Shown here one piece after another: positions 12,701 to 22,719 of a DNA stretch of 64,000 bases. The stretch covers positions 47,758,727-47,822,726 of the forward strand of contig OZ022259.1 in assembly GCA_963978905.1 (NCBI GenBank), given 5' to 3'. Source of the stretch: Trichostrongylus colubriformis. Lineage: Eukaryota; Nematoda; Chromadorea; Rhabditida; Trichostrongylidae. The first letter of the stretch is position 1. Each line of letters opens with the position of its first letter. The notes beneath the pieces are model-generated. The model searched no databases, had not been told where the DNA came from, and worked only from the letters and a program-made list of their open reading frames with translations. The translations under genes and the position numbers were made by a program.

Positions 12701-14734
12701 CAGTTAGGTATGTTTAGCGTATACATAAAAATATGCGGAGCCGCTCACATGTTAAAGAATAGTAGGTTCATATTTCTCGAGTGTCCTTAGTCATATCGAT
12801 AGATAGGTAAGGGTCAACAGGTCCATTACTTGTAACGTGTCACTTTTATTTGTTGTTTCATATTTATCCACTATTAACTCCACTCATGTATTTGTGTGTT
12901 TCATGTATTTGGTTGTTTTAAGGATAAACCCTGTATATTTAACCTTTGTGCTCAGCCTCGGATAGGTAGTTATCGCTCGCTCGCTCGCTTATCGCTCACT
13001 CGCACAGTTCATCCGCGTCTTCGTCTCGGTTTCTCGCAGTATCGATCAGTTTTCTCTAGGACGTCAACGATCAGTAATTTACTTACAGTACGCAGCCGCA
13101 CGCTTCAGTTTTAGGGGAAGAGAGGCTTGAAGAAATCGCGTGGCAGAAGGCAAAATATCTACTGGGAGCATTCGCAGGGCGCCGTTATCTTTCCCCAGGT
13201 GTGTGGGCAACAGGAATCCCACGTTTTGCCGCGACTCGCATTAACCACCGATCGCACATCCTAAGCGGGTCACGACAGTCCGTGAGTCTTGCGACACATG
13301 TGACTTTTTACAGGAAGTTACTACTTTATAGGTGACAAATATCAGTATATAATATAATTGCCATGGTTTTCTTTGACACGTCCCCAACGCATCGGTAGAT
13401 TTCGGATGGTCTTTGCAACTCTGGAGGCTGTAAATCGAAAAACTCCACATCAGCAAATTCGTCGAACTTCCTCTCCTTCAGATTATGTTTGAGAGCTTTA
13501 AATAAATGGTAGTCAGAAGCAGCCGCGTCCGAAGAATACGCAGAATGAGGCAGAACTTCCCAGCCAGGCTCCTTAGTTTTGTCCTGTGTTCTTTACATTC
13601 TCTACAGGTTGAGACGGGAATGTCCTACATCATCCAGGTGGATGATCGCCGAAAGGCGCGAGAACAGCATTGTAGGAAGGGATTTCAAAAGTGTCGCAGA
13701 ACTTATGCACCAATCCATATATTTACCAAAGCTTATCAGCATTCACCTGTATAACGTGTCGCTTTACACGCTGCGGTCAGCAGCTAACAAAAAATCAAAA
13801 CTTCACTGCTGCGTAAATCTGCATTTCTTTACCTTACTACCTTTGCAGCGCCCTCGAAAGGATTCCATTGAGTTGGTCGAAGTATTTTGAGCGAACCCAG
13901 ATCCTTAGGGTAGATTAGGTTTAGAGGATTCAAATCACTGATGTCAAGTCTGTGGCTTCAGTCCAAATGCCAGCTCAATTTTTCTTATGTGGCTGCCATT
14001 GAACAATGAAGTAATCGATTGTGTGATCTTGGTTGAACTGAAGCTGACCTCAAAAAAATCGATTTCGAATTTAGCTCTACCTTTAGGAAATGCTGAGGTC
14101 GAAGCACTGCGCTGCATAACCAAGGACGATGTTCTGAAGTTTTTCGACCTCAAGTTCACAGTGGATGCACCGCAGCGACGAAAAGTAAGTATAGCTCATC
14201 TTTCATCATTCATTATTCATCTTTCATTATGTTTGACTATAGTGGCAGCCGACGACCAATAAGACCCTATTTATCGAGCTCTAGAGCGGCTTGAAGCCAA
14301 AGCTGAGCCTAGCGTGGATTTTCTATACTCAAAGCCCAAGGTGTTCTTGTGGGGGAAAAGGGCAAACCCGTACCAATATGTTGGATAGAGATGGTCTTGA
14401 GAATTACTTGCTGTTTCTTTTTTTTACCGCAAGCGGAAAGTTCCAAAGTCACGGCTCCAAAACTCTGTGAACTGTATGTGTACAATTACGATAAACATCT
14501 GTCAATACACCCGAAAATATTTAACTTTTTTTTTGGTGATTATACCTATGATCAGTGTTCGTGAAAACAATCAGTCGTCCCAAATTGTCAAATCAAAGTA
14601 AATGTCTGAAATATGTATTGATTTATTCATCCTAGTCATACAAATAATTCCAGATCGCTGTATTCGTTTACGGCAAAGATGACAACGGTGGCAAAATTGA
14701 GAAAGAAGCAAAGGGTGATAGCAAAGAGAAACTT
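3731..14734 (+). CDS. IDE: Insulin-degrading-enzyme-like M16 metallopeptidase, C-terminal half (partial, 13 exons)
   Basis: Spliced exons: 3731-3821, 3875-3952, 4046-4132, 6130-6202, 6713-6859, 7452-7543, 8763-8874, 9905-9984, 10057-10144, 10994-11118, 11430-11577, 14087-14184, 14654-14734; phases agree throughout (about 433 aa). Landmarks in order: IWFKQDDEF, YGLILEVSGYDEKQP, NALMDLIVQLLEAPAFHQLR, TVEQLG joined to YVV, QYDFDR, VDAPQRRK. These follow the second half of animal IDE. The Arg in HQLR and the Tyr after EQLG match the substrate-assisting Arg/Tyr pair, so this copy looks functional. The zinc-binding HxxEH half is not here and should lie left of the window; the final 3' exon after 14734 was not found. 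Known family role: cytosolic degradation of small peptides including insulin-like peptides. The exon 4 donor is GC. The exon 5 end is ambiguous: GTGAAG at 6860, or a non-GT site at 6866 that better keeps length. Confidence 0.92.
4177..4668. mobile_element. Tc1-type MITE, copy B (IDE intron 3)
   Basis: TA-flanked. Ends CTGTAGCGCTCAAAAGTATT and its reverse complement. Internally it is the reverse complement of the copy at 2863-3368. No transposase. It lies in the large intron 4133-6129. Confidence 0.85.
4679..4829. mobile_element. Short palindromic MITE
   Basis: 151 bp, TA on both sides, ends CAGTCCAT / ATGGACTG. The arms also share CCTACGGACTTGG and its complement. It starts only 10 bp after the previous MITE, inside the IDE intron. 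Confidence 0.7.
5147..6046 (-). mobile_element. Mariner element, copy 1 (IDE intron 3)
   Basis: 900 bp, TA-flanked, with terminal repeats TTAGGTTGATTCATAATAAA and its reverse complement. The minus strand holds out-of-frame pieces of a mariner transposase: a QHDN block (second Asp region), then a third-Asp block and a C-terminus in another frame. The N-terminal part is missing, so it is a deletion derivative. Copy 2 at 43224-44122 is almost identical, implying recent movement. The duplicate intron at 49540-50188 lacks it, so it inserted after the IDE duplication. Confidence 0.9.
6203..6208 (+). other. GC splice donor of IDE exon 4
   Basis: Exon 4 ends ...AAGCCGG and the intron begins GCAAGT. 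Joining to 6713 in phase 1 gives INFKPDPLRFEV, matching family spacing. The duplicate copy at about 50260 has GTAAGT at the equivalent place. Confidence 0.75.
6275..6622. mobile_element. GC-ended MITE in IDE intron 4
   Basis: Related over its length to 60227-60600 and, reversed, to 54880-55255: an internal AT-rich core (TTACTATTTTGTCTTTTTAG) between GC-rich arms that resemble AAAATTCGAC ends. It fills most of the intron between IDE exons 4 and 5. Confidence 0.6.
6860..7451 (+). other. IDE intron 5
   Basis: 592 bp with no recognisable repeat or RNA gene. Confidence 0.4.
7955..8535. repeat. Dispersed repeat (GTCTGTACGTCC... GTGCGCTAGTC) in IDE intron 6
   Basis: Begins near a TATATAAcGCTTCGT box followed by pyrimidine-rich GTCCGT runs, contains CACGAAATTAG and GGGCATGGGACAAGAA, and ends near GTGCGCTAGTC. 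The same order occurs at 15525-16350 and more weakly at 35900-36480. No inverted termini were seen; a Helitron-like non-autonomous element is possible but unproven. Confidence 0.5.
8875..9904 (+). other. IDE intron 7
   Basis: About 1 kb intron. 8875-9560 shows nothing recognisable; the rest is the MITE listed at 9565. Confidence 0.35.
9565..9795. mobile_element. GC-rich palindromic MITE (CCGCGTTCATACTT family)
   Basis: Mirror arms built from GGCAGCG/CGCTGCC modules, GAGACGCAGGGACATG and GCCACGCCCCGCC, ending near AGTATGAACC. A second partial copy follows at 9735-9795. It is one of at least six members in the window. Confidence 0.6.
10764..10905. repeat. Hairpin repeat of GCAAAATC units
   Basis: The left arm has TTGCGATTTTGCGATTTGCG and GTCGCACTTTCCGCACGCG; the right arm has the inverse CGCGTGCGGTACCGCGACAC and repeated GCAAAATC. 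A relative surrounds 34190-34510. It lies in IDE intron 9. Confidence 0.55.
11578..14086 (+). other. IDE intron 11
   Basis: A 2.5 kb intron. Apart from the tRNA-like fragment at 12105-12200 and a short GCTC/TCGC simple repeat near 12975-13003, nothing was recognised. Confidence 0.4.
12105..12200 (-). repeat. tRNA-like (SINE-like) fragment
   Basis: On the minus strand it has a B-box-like GGTTCGAGTTCCG preceded by TGGATTGGGCTCC. The flanking GGGCAAAAGCTTT also flanks the tRNA-like palindrome at 61731-61843, so both are members of a tRNA-derived repeat. It does not fold convincingly as an intact tRNA by eye. Confidence 0.4.
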
Positions 14735-15524
14735 GTGAGTGGATTCAAAATTATTGTACAAACTGCTGCCAGTACGCCACCGTTTCTCCAAGATTTCGGT
14801 AGCTCCAGATGACTTCTCGATCCTTAAAATCCTAAGCCTTTACACTCATTTGGCACGGACGTCAACATCGTTTCAGTTGTATGCTGTGTAGAACCGCACA
14901 GCACTGGACAGTGCATGGCAATAGAATTCATTGCATAAATTACATATGTACATAACGCGAAAGTTCCATCGGAGCTCGTTCGGGCCGTTATTCGGTCCTT
15001 CTGAATTGACCCGAACTGAAAGTCAGGTAGCGCATCACAGCCAGAATGAGCGAAAAGTGCTGTGTTCCGTAAAAAAAACTACAGAAAGAGACAAGTAGAA
15101 GGCAAAAGCCTGTAGCCTCAGTTAATGATGGAATGGGGCGGGACAATCTCAAAGCAAGACCGTTCTGTTATTATCATTAAAATCATCGAAAACAACTCTG
15201 AAATTGTTTAATTAGTTCGTGCCTTTCGAGGTTGATTGGTGGAACATTTAATGTGACGGCTTGACGTTTCTACTAAGTCGTCGTCTTCAGAAACTCTGAA
15301 GTTCCACTTTTTGAGTGTGAAAATCCGCTGCCACATTTTGATGACAATCAGTAGTAACAACTCGAAAACTTATAAGAACGCTTTTCTGGGGGAAACGCTA
15401 ACGCCGTGAGCCCGCAAATGACTGGACGGACGAAATTGCATATGGGCCCACCGTGGAATCTTTCATCAATAGTCTAGGAACTTGTATAGTGGCTGAAGGC
15501 AATCATTTCGAACAATACATCCCC
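14735..15524. other. Intron or 3' flank of the IDE gene
   Basis: Starts with GTGAGT, a good donor after exon 14654-14734, so at least one further exon is expected. No acceptor-plus-frame matching the IDE C-terminus was found here. Confidence 0.35.
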
Positions 15525-16350
15525 ACTATATAAAAACGCTTCGTCTTCTGTCCGTCACTCCGTCCACCCATCTGTCACGAAATTGGACAAAGCATAAAAA
15601 ATGACCTGTGGAAATGGAGACAATTTTGGGATGAGTAGGGCATGGGACAAGAACTAAAAAGCACACATGAACCAAGTTAAGCTCCGCTCTTCGTTGGCAG
15701 AACGTGTGCTGAAACGTTCGCTTCTCGGATGGAAAATAGTTTGTTCGGTTCGAATTTTGTGCAAACGTGAGGAAGATATAGCTTGAGGTTAACCATGAGT
15801 TTCTGGTAGTCATGAGAAGGGTGAGGGCCGATTGGTCGAAAACACGCTCTGCGGAGTCGCACTCGCGACGCCGTCATACGAGTCGTATGGAATGCCGCTG
15901 AAGAAGCAGTGGGTTGGTACCGTGAAAGTTCTTCAAGGATTGCAGTTTTGAAGCTCCGGAAGATTGCCTGTGTTTCAACAGATAAAGCTGCAAACGACTC
16001 GCACTCGCCGCACCGCTCGCCGCTGGCGGCCGCGCGAAAATTCGACCAATCGACCCACACCCGTCGCCAGAGCAAGGTGGGTTGAACGCGGCTGAGCGCA
16101 CCCTGAATGGGCGGTCCTACAACAAAAATTCATAGCCCGGTCAAAACAAAGCTTTGAAACCAGGAAAAAGTCGGTAGAATTGACCAACGTCTAAATTATT
16201 TCGAGCACACTTAAGAAGAGCGAAAGCCCGCTCACAACGGGCGAAGGGTGGTGTGATAGTGAGTACTGAGTGAATCTATAGAAAAAAAGCAATCCTGGTT
16301 GATTAACTGACCCCCCTCCCCCAGCGCAGTAGTGTGCGCTAGCCCAACTG
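15525..16350. repeat. Dispersed repeat (second copy) with nested MITE
   Basis: Shares its opening (AACGCTTCGTC... CACGAAATTGG), GGGCATGGGACAAGAA and the end GTGTGCGCTAG with 7955-8535. Interrupted at about 15831-16056 by a MITE with AAAATTCGAC-type ends (mirror GTCGCACTCGCGACGCCGTC). Confidence 0.5.
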
Positions 16351-16572
16351 GTAAATAAAGATTTCCTTTCTATTCACTTCCAATTACTTTCGTAAACAAA
16401 TATTTCTGATGTAATCCTTACTAGTGCATAGAACCGGATCATACTTTGTAGCGACCCTAAACGTAGGTACTAACACAGTCCATATTAAGATTGATTGAGC
16501 TAGGTAGAGGGCATTCTCTTCAAAATTCTTGTCATCTGCTTGCGGTGAATTAGTTTCAAGATACTCGCAATC

Positions 16573-16980
16573 CTAATTCAAAACTATAGAGCTAATAAAA
16601 ACTGTATAGATAGTCAGACGATCAAGTGTGTTAATGAGATATTTTATTAATCCTTGTTCTTCTGCAATTAATACTATATAACTTCTTCTTAAAAAAGACT
16701 TGTGAGTCTTCACATGCTTATAAAATTTGCTACTTTCTATGTCTGAAACTAGCTCATTCATTCCAGGAAGAAATCGCGTGCATGGAACAGTTCCGCCATT
16801 CTCTTCCTCTGTATGGTCTTCCCCGTCCGAAACTGAATTTGCTTCCTGTTGGTGCTGATCCGTTGTCCGAAATCGCTTGACCTTATTGACTGCTGAGACT
16901 CCGGAAGTACTATATTGTACTTGAAGAGGGACTAAAGAATACTGAAGCAATATCACTTTTGCTCTTGCTGGTCTTGTCAA
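16573..16980 (-). other. Unrecognised open frame
   Basis: A 135-aa minus-strand frame with balanced composition, including an acidic stretch SDGEDHTEEENGG. No family recognised, no convincing start or splice context. It lies just downstream (same strand) of a gag fragment and may be retroelement debris. It could also be a host exon. Confidence 0.25.
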
Positions 16981-17616
16981 TTTGCTGTGATAAATATTTG
17001 ATGGGTGTTATTGCACCATCGGATCACTGTCGTCAAGTTGTGAGTCAAAGGATCCTCGCAACTAATCAATGCTTCAAAGTGCTAATTTTTAGCCCGGCTT
17101 CTGTCGCACGCATATTTTTACTAATGTTCCGGGAAAGAATTGGCTTTGGCATCTCGAATTGTAATGGGACTGCAAGTTTCCTTTTTCTCGAGTGGAATAG
17201 TTTTTGCGGTTATGACCACTCTTTGGTTTTGGGCTCTACGGAATTTAATGACAGTCTAATCCGAGCTAAACCTCACCATATTTGTTTCACCATCGAGATC
17301 TTCAACTTCATATCATCCGTTATTCGTTGAGTTTTTTTTTTCGTAGAAGGCCCCCTTTTGGAGGGAAAGATTTTTTGAAAACTTTCCTCAATGCCATGCT
17401 TGACCCTGTCTATGATAGAGTCAGCGCCACTATACATCCTTGCATTGTACCGGCACTGTTACAAGATGATGCTCTCTCTGTGAATATTCCCAATAACAAC
17501 ATCAAATGGCAACTTGTTCGCAAAAGTCAAAAAATTTTTGGCACCGCCTACGCGGTTAACTATAGCGTTGCCTACGCTGAGGGGGGGGGCTACTCCGACT
17601 CCTGGACCCGGCAACT

Positions 17617-18093
17617 CTAACGGAACTGGAAGAGCATCTCTTCCAGCTCCGCCTGGTGCACCGCACGTGCGACCCTTTGGGCCCTACGGAATTTGCGCCA
17701 ATACCGTTCCAGAGGAAAATCGGCGCCCCCCCCCCTGGTTCCTCCAACAAAAGCGGTGTGGTGACACTTGCAGGTCACCCGGTCGACGCTGCAGTGCTGA
17801 TCAAGGTGGCGACCACCACACCTGAAACAGCGGCCATTATGGCCATGGATGTACAGGCGGTCGGACAAATAGGGGAAGACAAAGCATTCCGCGGAGAAGT
17901 GCTTCTGCCGGCAGAAGAAGCATCTCGTTTTTGTGGCGATGTTATCACCCTTGCGCGTGCGGAACTCTTCTCGAAGATCCCCCTCCGCGGTGTAGGCAAC
18001 GGTTTTAAAGGTACGTCTGCCCGGTCCCGTAAACGGGTACCGAGCAGACGGCGACAGGGACCGCGGAGGGGAGTGTCCGGCCGACTGGGACAT
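17617..18093 (-). pseudogene. Retroelement gag fragment with two zinc knuckles
   Basis: The minus-strand frame contains CFFCRQKHFSAEC and CFRCGGRHLDQHC, both C-x2-C-x3-H-x4-C, as in BEL/Pao-type gag. The spacing differs from the knuckles of the neighbouring element (C-x2-C-x4-H-x4-C at about 23270-23130), so this is a different family. No protease or RT follows. Poly-G/C runs interrupt the neighbourhood (17580 and 17730). Confidence 0.6.
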
Positions 18094-18737
18094 ACCTGGG
18101 GAACATCGCTACGACAACAGCAACAATGCAGCATAATGCAATGCTGGTTATCACACATGATGAACACTTTGGACGGGCAACCTCTTGTAAACGCTATTAC
18201 CTATAAGGAAAATGAGGTATGTGTGATGTGGTGAAATGCGACGAGACGACGTATCACGGTGGGCGAACCGTTTATAGCCTACGCAACGCAAATGATCAGG
18301 TAAGCAAAACGTTACTACGCCAACAAAAATAGGAATGTACACCGTCACAAATATTGACTACGTGAAAGAACATGTTGATGAACGAAAAGAAACGGGACGG
18401 TGAACGGCGCACCTACGAGAGAAAACTCGAGAATGTGACGGTAATTCGAAACCGCGTGGCTTCGCGGCGCTTTGGGGGTGCGGCGCGTACGCGTCGCGTG
18501 TTGGCGTCGGAGCATTGCTACGATGCCATATGGTGAGTTTTAACTACGACGGCGTTAGAACGACTACGTTATGTGTTAGTAAAAAGGAAAGATGGGCTTT
18601 TTACGACATTATAAGTTTGATTGAATGCTTTAAAGACTACTTAAAGTTGTCTATGGTGTTGTTAGTAGTTTTACTTGGTGAGAATGAATTTATGCGCAGA
18701 TTTCGCTGCTCTACGCGGCTGAATGCGTGAAGAACTG
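18094..18737. other. Downstream flank of the BEL/Pao element (expected 3' LTR position)
   Basis: An LTR should lie here if the element were complete. By eye no block longer than a few bases is shared with 24850-26100, so no LTR pair is called. Confidence 0.3.
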
Positions 18738-20318
18738 TTAGGTACAGTCTTGGTGGGTGTCTCGTTTGTACGGGAATTTGGCGAGGCACAGATTTCTAAC
18801 GGATACAGCTGCGTCAGCGAGCGAGTTTATTTTGCCGTTCGGCATACGAACATCGGCCGAGCGTGCGCAGTTATCCTTACTGAAATGGAGTTTTTCTATC
18901 AGACCATACGGCCATTGTCCCCTTGCTAGTTTGTCGTCGGCTACGATGACAATATCGCCGAGCTGAGGAGTGGAAATAGAGTACTTGCCTTGGCGTATAC
19001 GATTTTGATGACGCTCTCGCAATGCGTTGAGGTAGTCTACGTACCATAGGACTGGTCCAGGATTGCGAGCATCTCCTTGTACCAAGGTACGAGATGATGA
19101 GAAACGTCGAAAATGGGGTCTGATTGCGACGACAAGGGCGGCAACTGGACATTTGCATACGGGGAAATGAAATCTATGGGTCTCAGGACGTATGCAAAGG
19201 CGTCCTTCTCGCGGTACGACGTGATAGGACGGGAGTTCATTGTCGCTTCGATTTCAGCGACTACGGTCTGAAGCTGGTTGATAGGTAAAACTGCGCGACC
19301 TACGTTTTTTTTTTGTACGCGTTTTTGAACAGCGCAACTAAGCGTTCATAAAAGCCTCCTTTCCAGGGGGAAAGAGGGGTTATGAACTTCCACGTGATCC
19401 TGTGCTTCACGCAGTAATTAGAAACTAGCTCCCACGACCTGGGGGAGTACAGGACCGATGTTATAGCGTTTTCTGCGGCGTGAAAAGTAGTTGAGTTGTC
19501 GCTGTACACTACGTCTGGCGTACCTCGACGTGCTATGAATTACGAAAAGCGAGCAGAAACTCCTGCGCGGAGTTATCGAGTACGATTTCGAGGTGCACGC
19601 CACGCGTGGCCATGCAGGTAATCAGACAAATCCACACTTTGTCGGAGGAAGTGTGATTGCTGCTGACCACGAGCGGGCCAAGATAATCAACTCCAATATC
19701 TTGGTACGGCCGCGATCTAGTGACACGTTTTGCTGGCAGTTGCGGCATATTGGGGTATTTATACGCTTGACCGCCCATCCTTTTGCACGTGACGCAGTCA
19801 CGTATGGCTCTTGCGACACAATTTTTTACCGACGGTATGAGAAAACGTTTGCGCAGATTGGCTACGACATGATGAGTTCCAGAATGGTGATTGGAACGAT
19901 GATAATGAAGCGCAATAAGATAGACCAGCCTATGTTTTGGCACTAGCAGGATGGGGGCGGTCTCAATAGGACCTATGCGTGACGGACATCGAATGAGCTG
20001 GTTTTTTGCTCGCTGCGCGTGATATTTCGCGAAGTCGAAGTGCTGTAAAAACTTTTCGCTTTCGCGATAATGAGCAAGTATGAGCTGAACTTCGGCGAAA
20101 TCAATGTCCGACGCTTGTATGGCACTGGAGGACGTAACTGAGGCTACAGAAGGCAACTTTGACGCAGTTTTTTGCTGCGTAGTTTCCGATACGCGTTCGA
20201 AAACGTACCGGCGCAGGCATTTAAGTACGTACGCTGTTATACGAATCACCTTGAAATAATTATTAGTCATTGAAAACGGCAAGACCGACACATACTCACC
20301 TTCTCGTGCTACGTGCAC
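18738..20318 (-). pseudogene. BEL/Pao integrase (frameshifted)
   Basis: Three frames. 19533-20318 holds the zinc-binding HHRSNHHSGTHHV...CVTCKR and the first catalytic block DIGVDYLGPL. 19300-19509 holds the second Asp (VYSDNSTTF-type) and the Glu block WKGGFYERLV. 18738-19240 holds the C-terminal part (PITSYRE, then LGDIVIVADD and VRMPNGKI). Breaks near 19520 and at the T-run 19305-19314 separate them. Confidence 0.87.
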
Positions 20319-20344
20319 GTTCGCATACTCTGATTGCGCGTCTT

Positions 20345-20998
20345 CTACGCTCTGCGGGGGTATTTGAAAGTCAATATGATTGTTAGGCCACTGATCTTTG
20401 GTATGACGTAAAAAACGAGGCCCGAACCACCAGATGTGGTTTTAGCTTCCTTGGTAGCCAGACCGCGAGTAGCGCAGTCGGTTGGGTTATCTTCGGAAGC
20501 AACATAGTGGAACTTTACTGGGATTTTTTGAGCCTGAAGTTCCGTAATTATACGACGAATGGCCTCTACGCGGTTTTGGACGAAAATTTTATAGGGTTTT
20601 ACCGCGTGTATCCAATGGAGCGTGATAAGCGAGTCAGAGAATATGTGAACGACACTTATGGTTATGTTTAAGTGCTTGACGAGGTATTGCGCTAACCGGA
20701 TGCTGATAAAGGCTGCTAGCAGTTCCATACGTGGCAGCGTGATTAGCTTGGGGTTATTGAGGCGAGATTTGGCCATAAGCAGGTTTGAATGAACAGCGGT
20801 AGGCGTGCGACAAACCAGATATGCACAACACGCATAAAGACGCATAGATGCGTCACCAAACACGCAGAGATCTACGGTTTTTGTTTTTGTTGGCGGCACT
20901 ACCACGCGACAAATAGGAGGGATTGGATCTTTCAGATCCTCTACTATGTGCGACCACCGCTCTGACTGCGCATGTTTAAAGGAGGTGTCCCAGCCCAA
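20345..20998 (-). pseudogene. BEL/Pao RNase H-like domain
   Basis: Follows RT on the same strand after a break at about 21000-21029. Motifs: LCVFGDASM (first Asp), LPRMELLAA (Glu), FSDSLITLHWI (second Asp), NPTDCATRG (third Asp). The C-terminal end runs into a changed frame near 20400. Confidence 0.85.
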
Positions 20999-21028
20999 AT
21001 TCTGTACCCAGAGATCTTGTATAAAGAT

Positions 21029-22111
21029 CTACGCTGGAACCAGAAATGGGGTGAGCAACCCCATGGGATCATACGTGGCTGCTAGTGCGCGGAGAGCACT
21101 TCGTTTGGTGTTGACTTGAGCACATGCGGTTTTTAGGCGAATGGTCAGAGTATCGTTCTCGAAGTCCCAACGAATGCCTAGTACACTTGCACTGGATGGA
21201 TCGATGGCACGATCTCGAGAAGCAATGCGGGAATTGACGTACGTGAAGTTACTGAGGAACTCCCTAAGGTTCATGTGCATCCGAGTAAAAATGGATTTGG
21301 CAAGCTCATACTTTTTGGGTGCCTCCGACCTGGAACTGGCTCCTAGGATGACGTTATCGACGTAGGTATTACGTGAAATTTCGGCGCCTACGGGACATTG
21401 TTCACGATGGATATATAACTTGATGGCCGCAGCAAGCAGAAACGGAGAAGCGTTGACCCCGAACGGTATACGAGTAAACCGAATCATACGCAGATTGTCG
21501 GCAGAAGGCGGCTTGGAGGTATCCTTAAGCCACAAGAAGCGAGTAGCATCCTGTTGCGAACGCTGTAGCCGAATCTGGTGAAAGGCCTTTTCTGCGTCGG
21601 CTATGAGCAAAAACGGATGCAAACGTGCGCGTAGTAAAATTCCGACCAATTCTGGTACGAGGGTTGGACCTTGATAGATGCAGTCGTTCAAACTGCGAGC
21701 GTCCTTACGTTTGGAGGAGGCATCGAAGACGACACGCAATTTAGTGGTGGCAGAGGACTCCTTGCAGACTGCTTGATGAGGGATATAATACACCCGTGGA
21801 TCATCGAAGACGTATTCCTCCTTTTCCTCTACGGAACCTGCTGTAATGTGATCTTCGATCACTTTGACGTATTGTTGCCAAGCTATGGGTGTTTGATTTA
21901 AACGCTTGAACTGATTCATAAGACGACAGTACGCGAGTTGTTTATTGTCTTCTAGACGAGGGTGGTCTGGTTTCCAGGGAAACCGGACATAGAGAACACC
22001 ATTTACGAACTGTGACGTATCGTTAAACTCTTGAATAATGCGGCTTTCGAGTTTACTGTCTACGGAGACATCATAATCGTCGGCTACGCCGATAAGGTCT
22101 AGTGACCACAA
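21029..22111 (-). pseudogene. BEL/Pao reverse transcriptase
   Basis: A 360-aa frame with ordered RT motifs: LRVVFDASSK, LNDCIYQGP, LLIADAEKAFHQI, FTRIPFGVNASPF, then YVDN at about 21355-21366, followed by VLGIRWD and the connection YDPMGLLTPF. The catalytic box is usually YVDD in this family; the second Asp is Asn here, which should impair metal binding. Confidence 0.9.
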
Positions 22112-22718
22112 GCGCTTGATTGCGCTGTCGTCGTCATGTTGGCTGGCTGCGACGATATCCGCGGCGTATGGGCCCTGTGATGGCCCAATCGAAAAACCGA
22201 ATTACCGGAAACGACTGTACCCAACCGAGTGTGGCATAAGACCATACCAGAAGGAAGGCATATTGGGGATTCCGAAGACAGAATATCCCAATAGTGGTCG
22301 ATGCCAATCAAAATGTCAGGAACTACGGACTTAGACGAGCACAGCGGTAGGGGAAGTCCATGGTTCTGAATGAATTCGACGTCTTCAAAGGACAAACGAG
22401 GTGGATATTGCGGAAGCGTGATTGTTTGCTTTGTAGTGAGCTCGAGTGTAAATTGCTCACCTAGCAAATCAATCAACGTCAGCTGTGCGGTACCGGAGAC
22501 TTCCGTGGTGGGATGACCACCAAACGTGATAAACGTACGAGGATGACTATCACGAGGCCCAGACGATGAGCTGTATTAGAAGCAATGAAACTTTTTTGTG
22601 CCCCTGAATCAAGGAACAGGACGACCCGGGCTGATGACATGTGATTAAGGGCTTTACCCTTTACGAGCATGAGCGACGCAGGAGTACGTGGGGGTGAAAC
22701 CGAGTTATTTGATGACAC
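22099..22718 (-). pseudogene. BEL/Pao aspartic protease region
   Basis: Two frames together carry a retroviral-type protease: the active-site block VLFLDSGAQKSFI is in 22479-22718, and the remainder (LIGIDHYWDIL, then GTVVSG) is in 22099-22476. The DSGA triad is intact, but a frame change separates the parts. Confidence 0.82.
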
Positions 22719-22719
22719 A

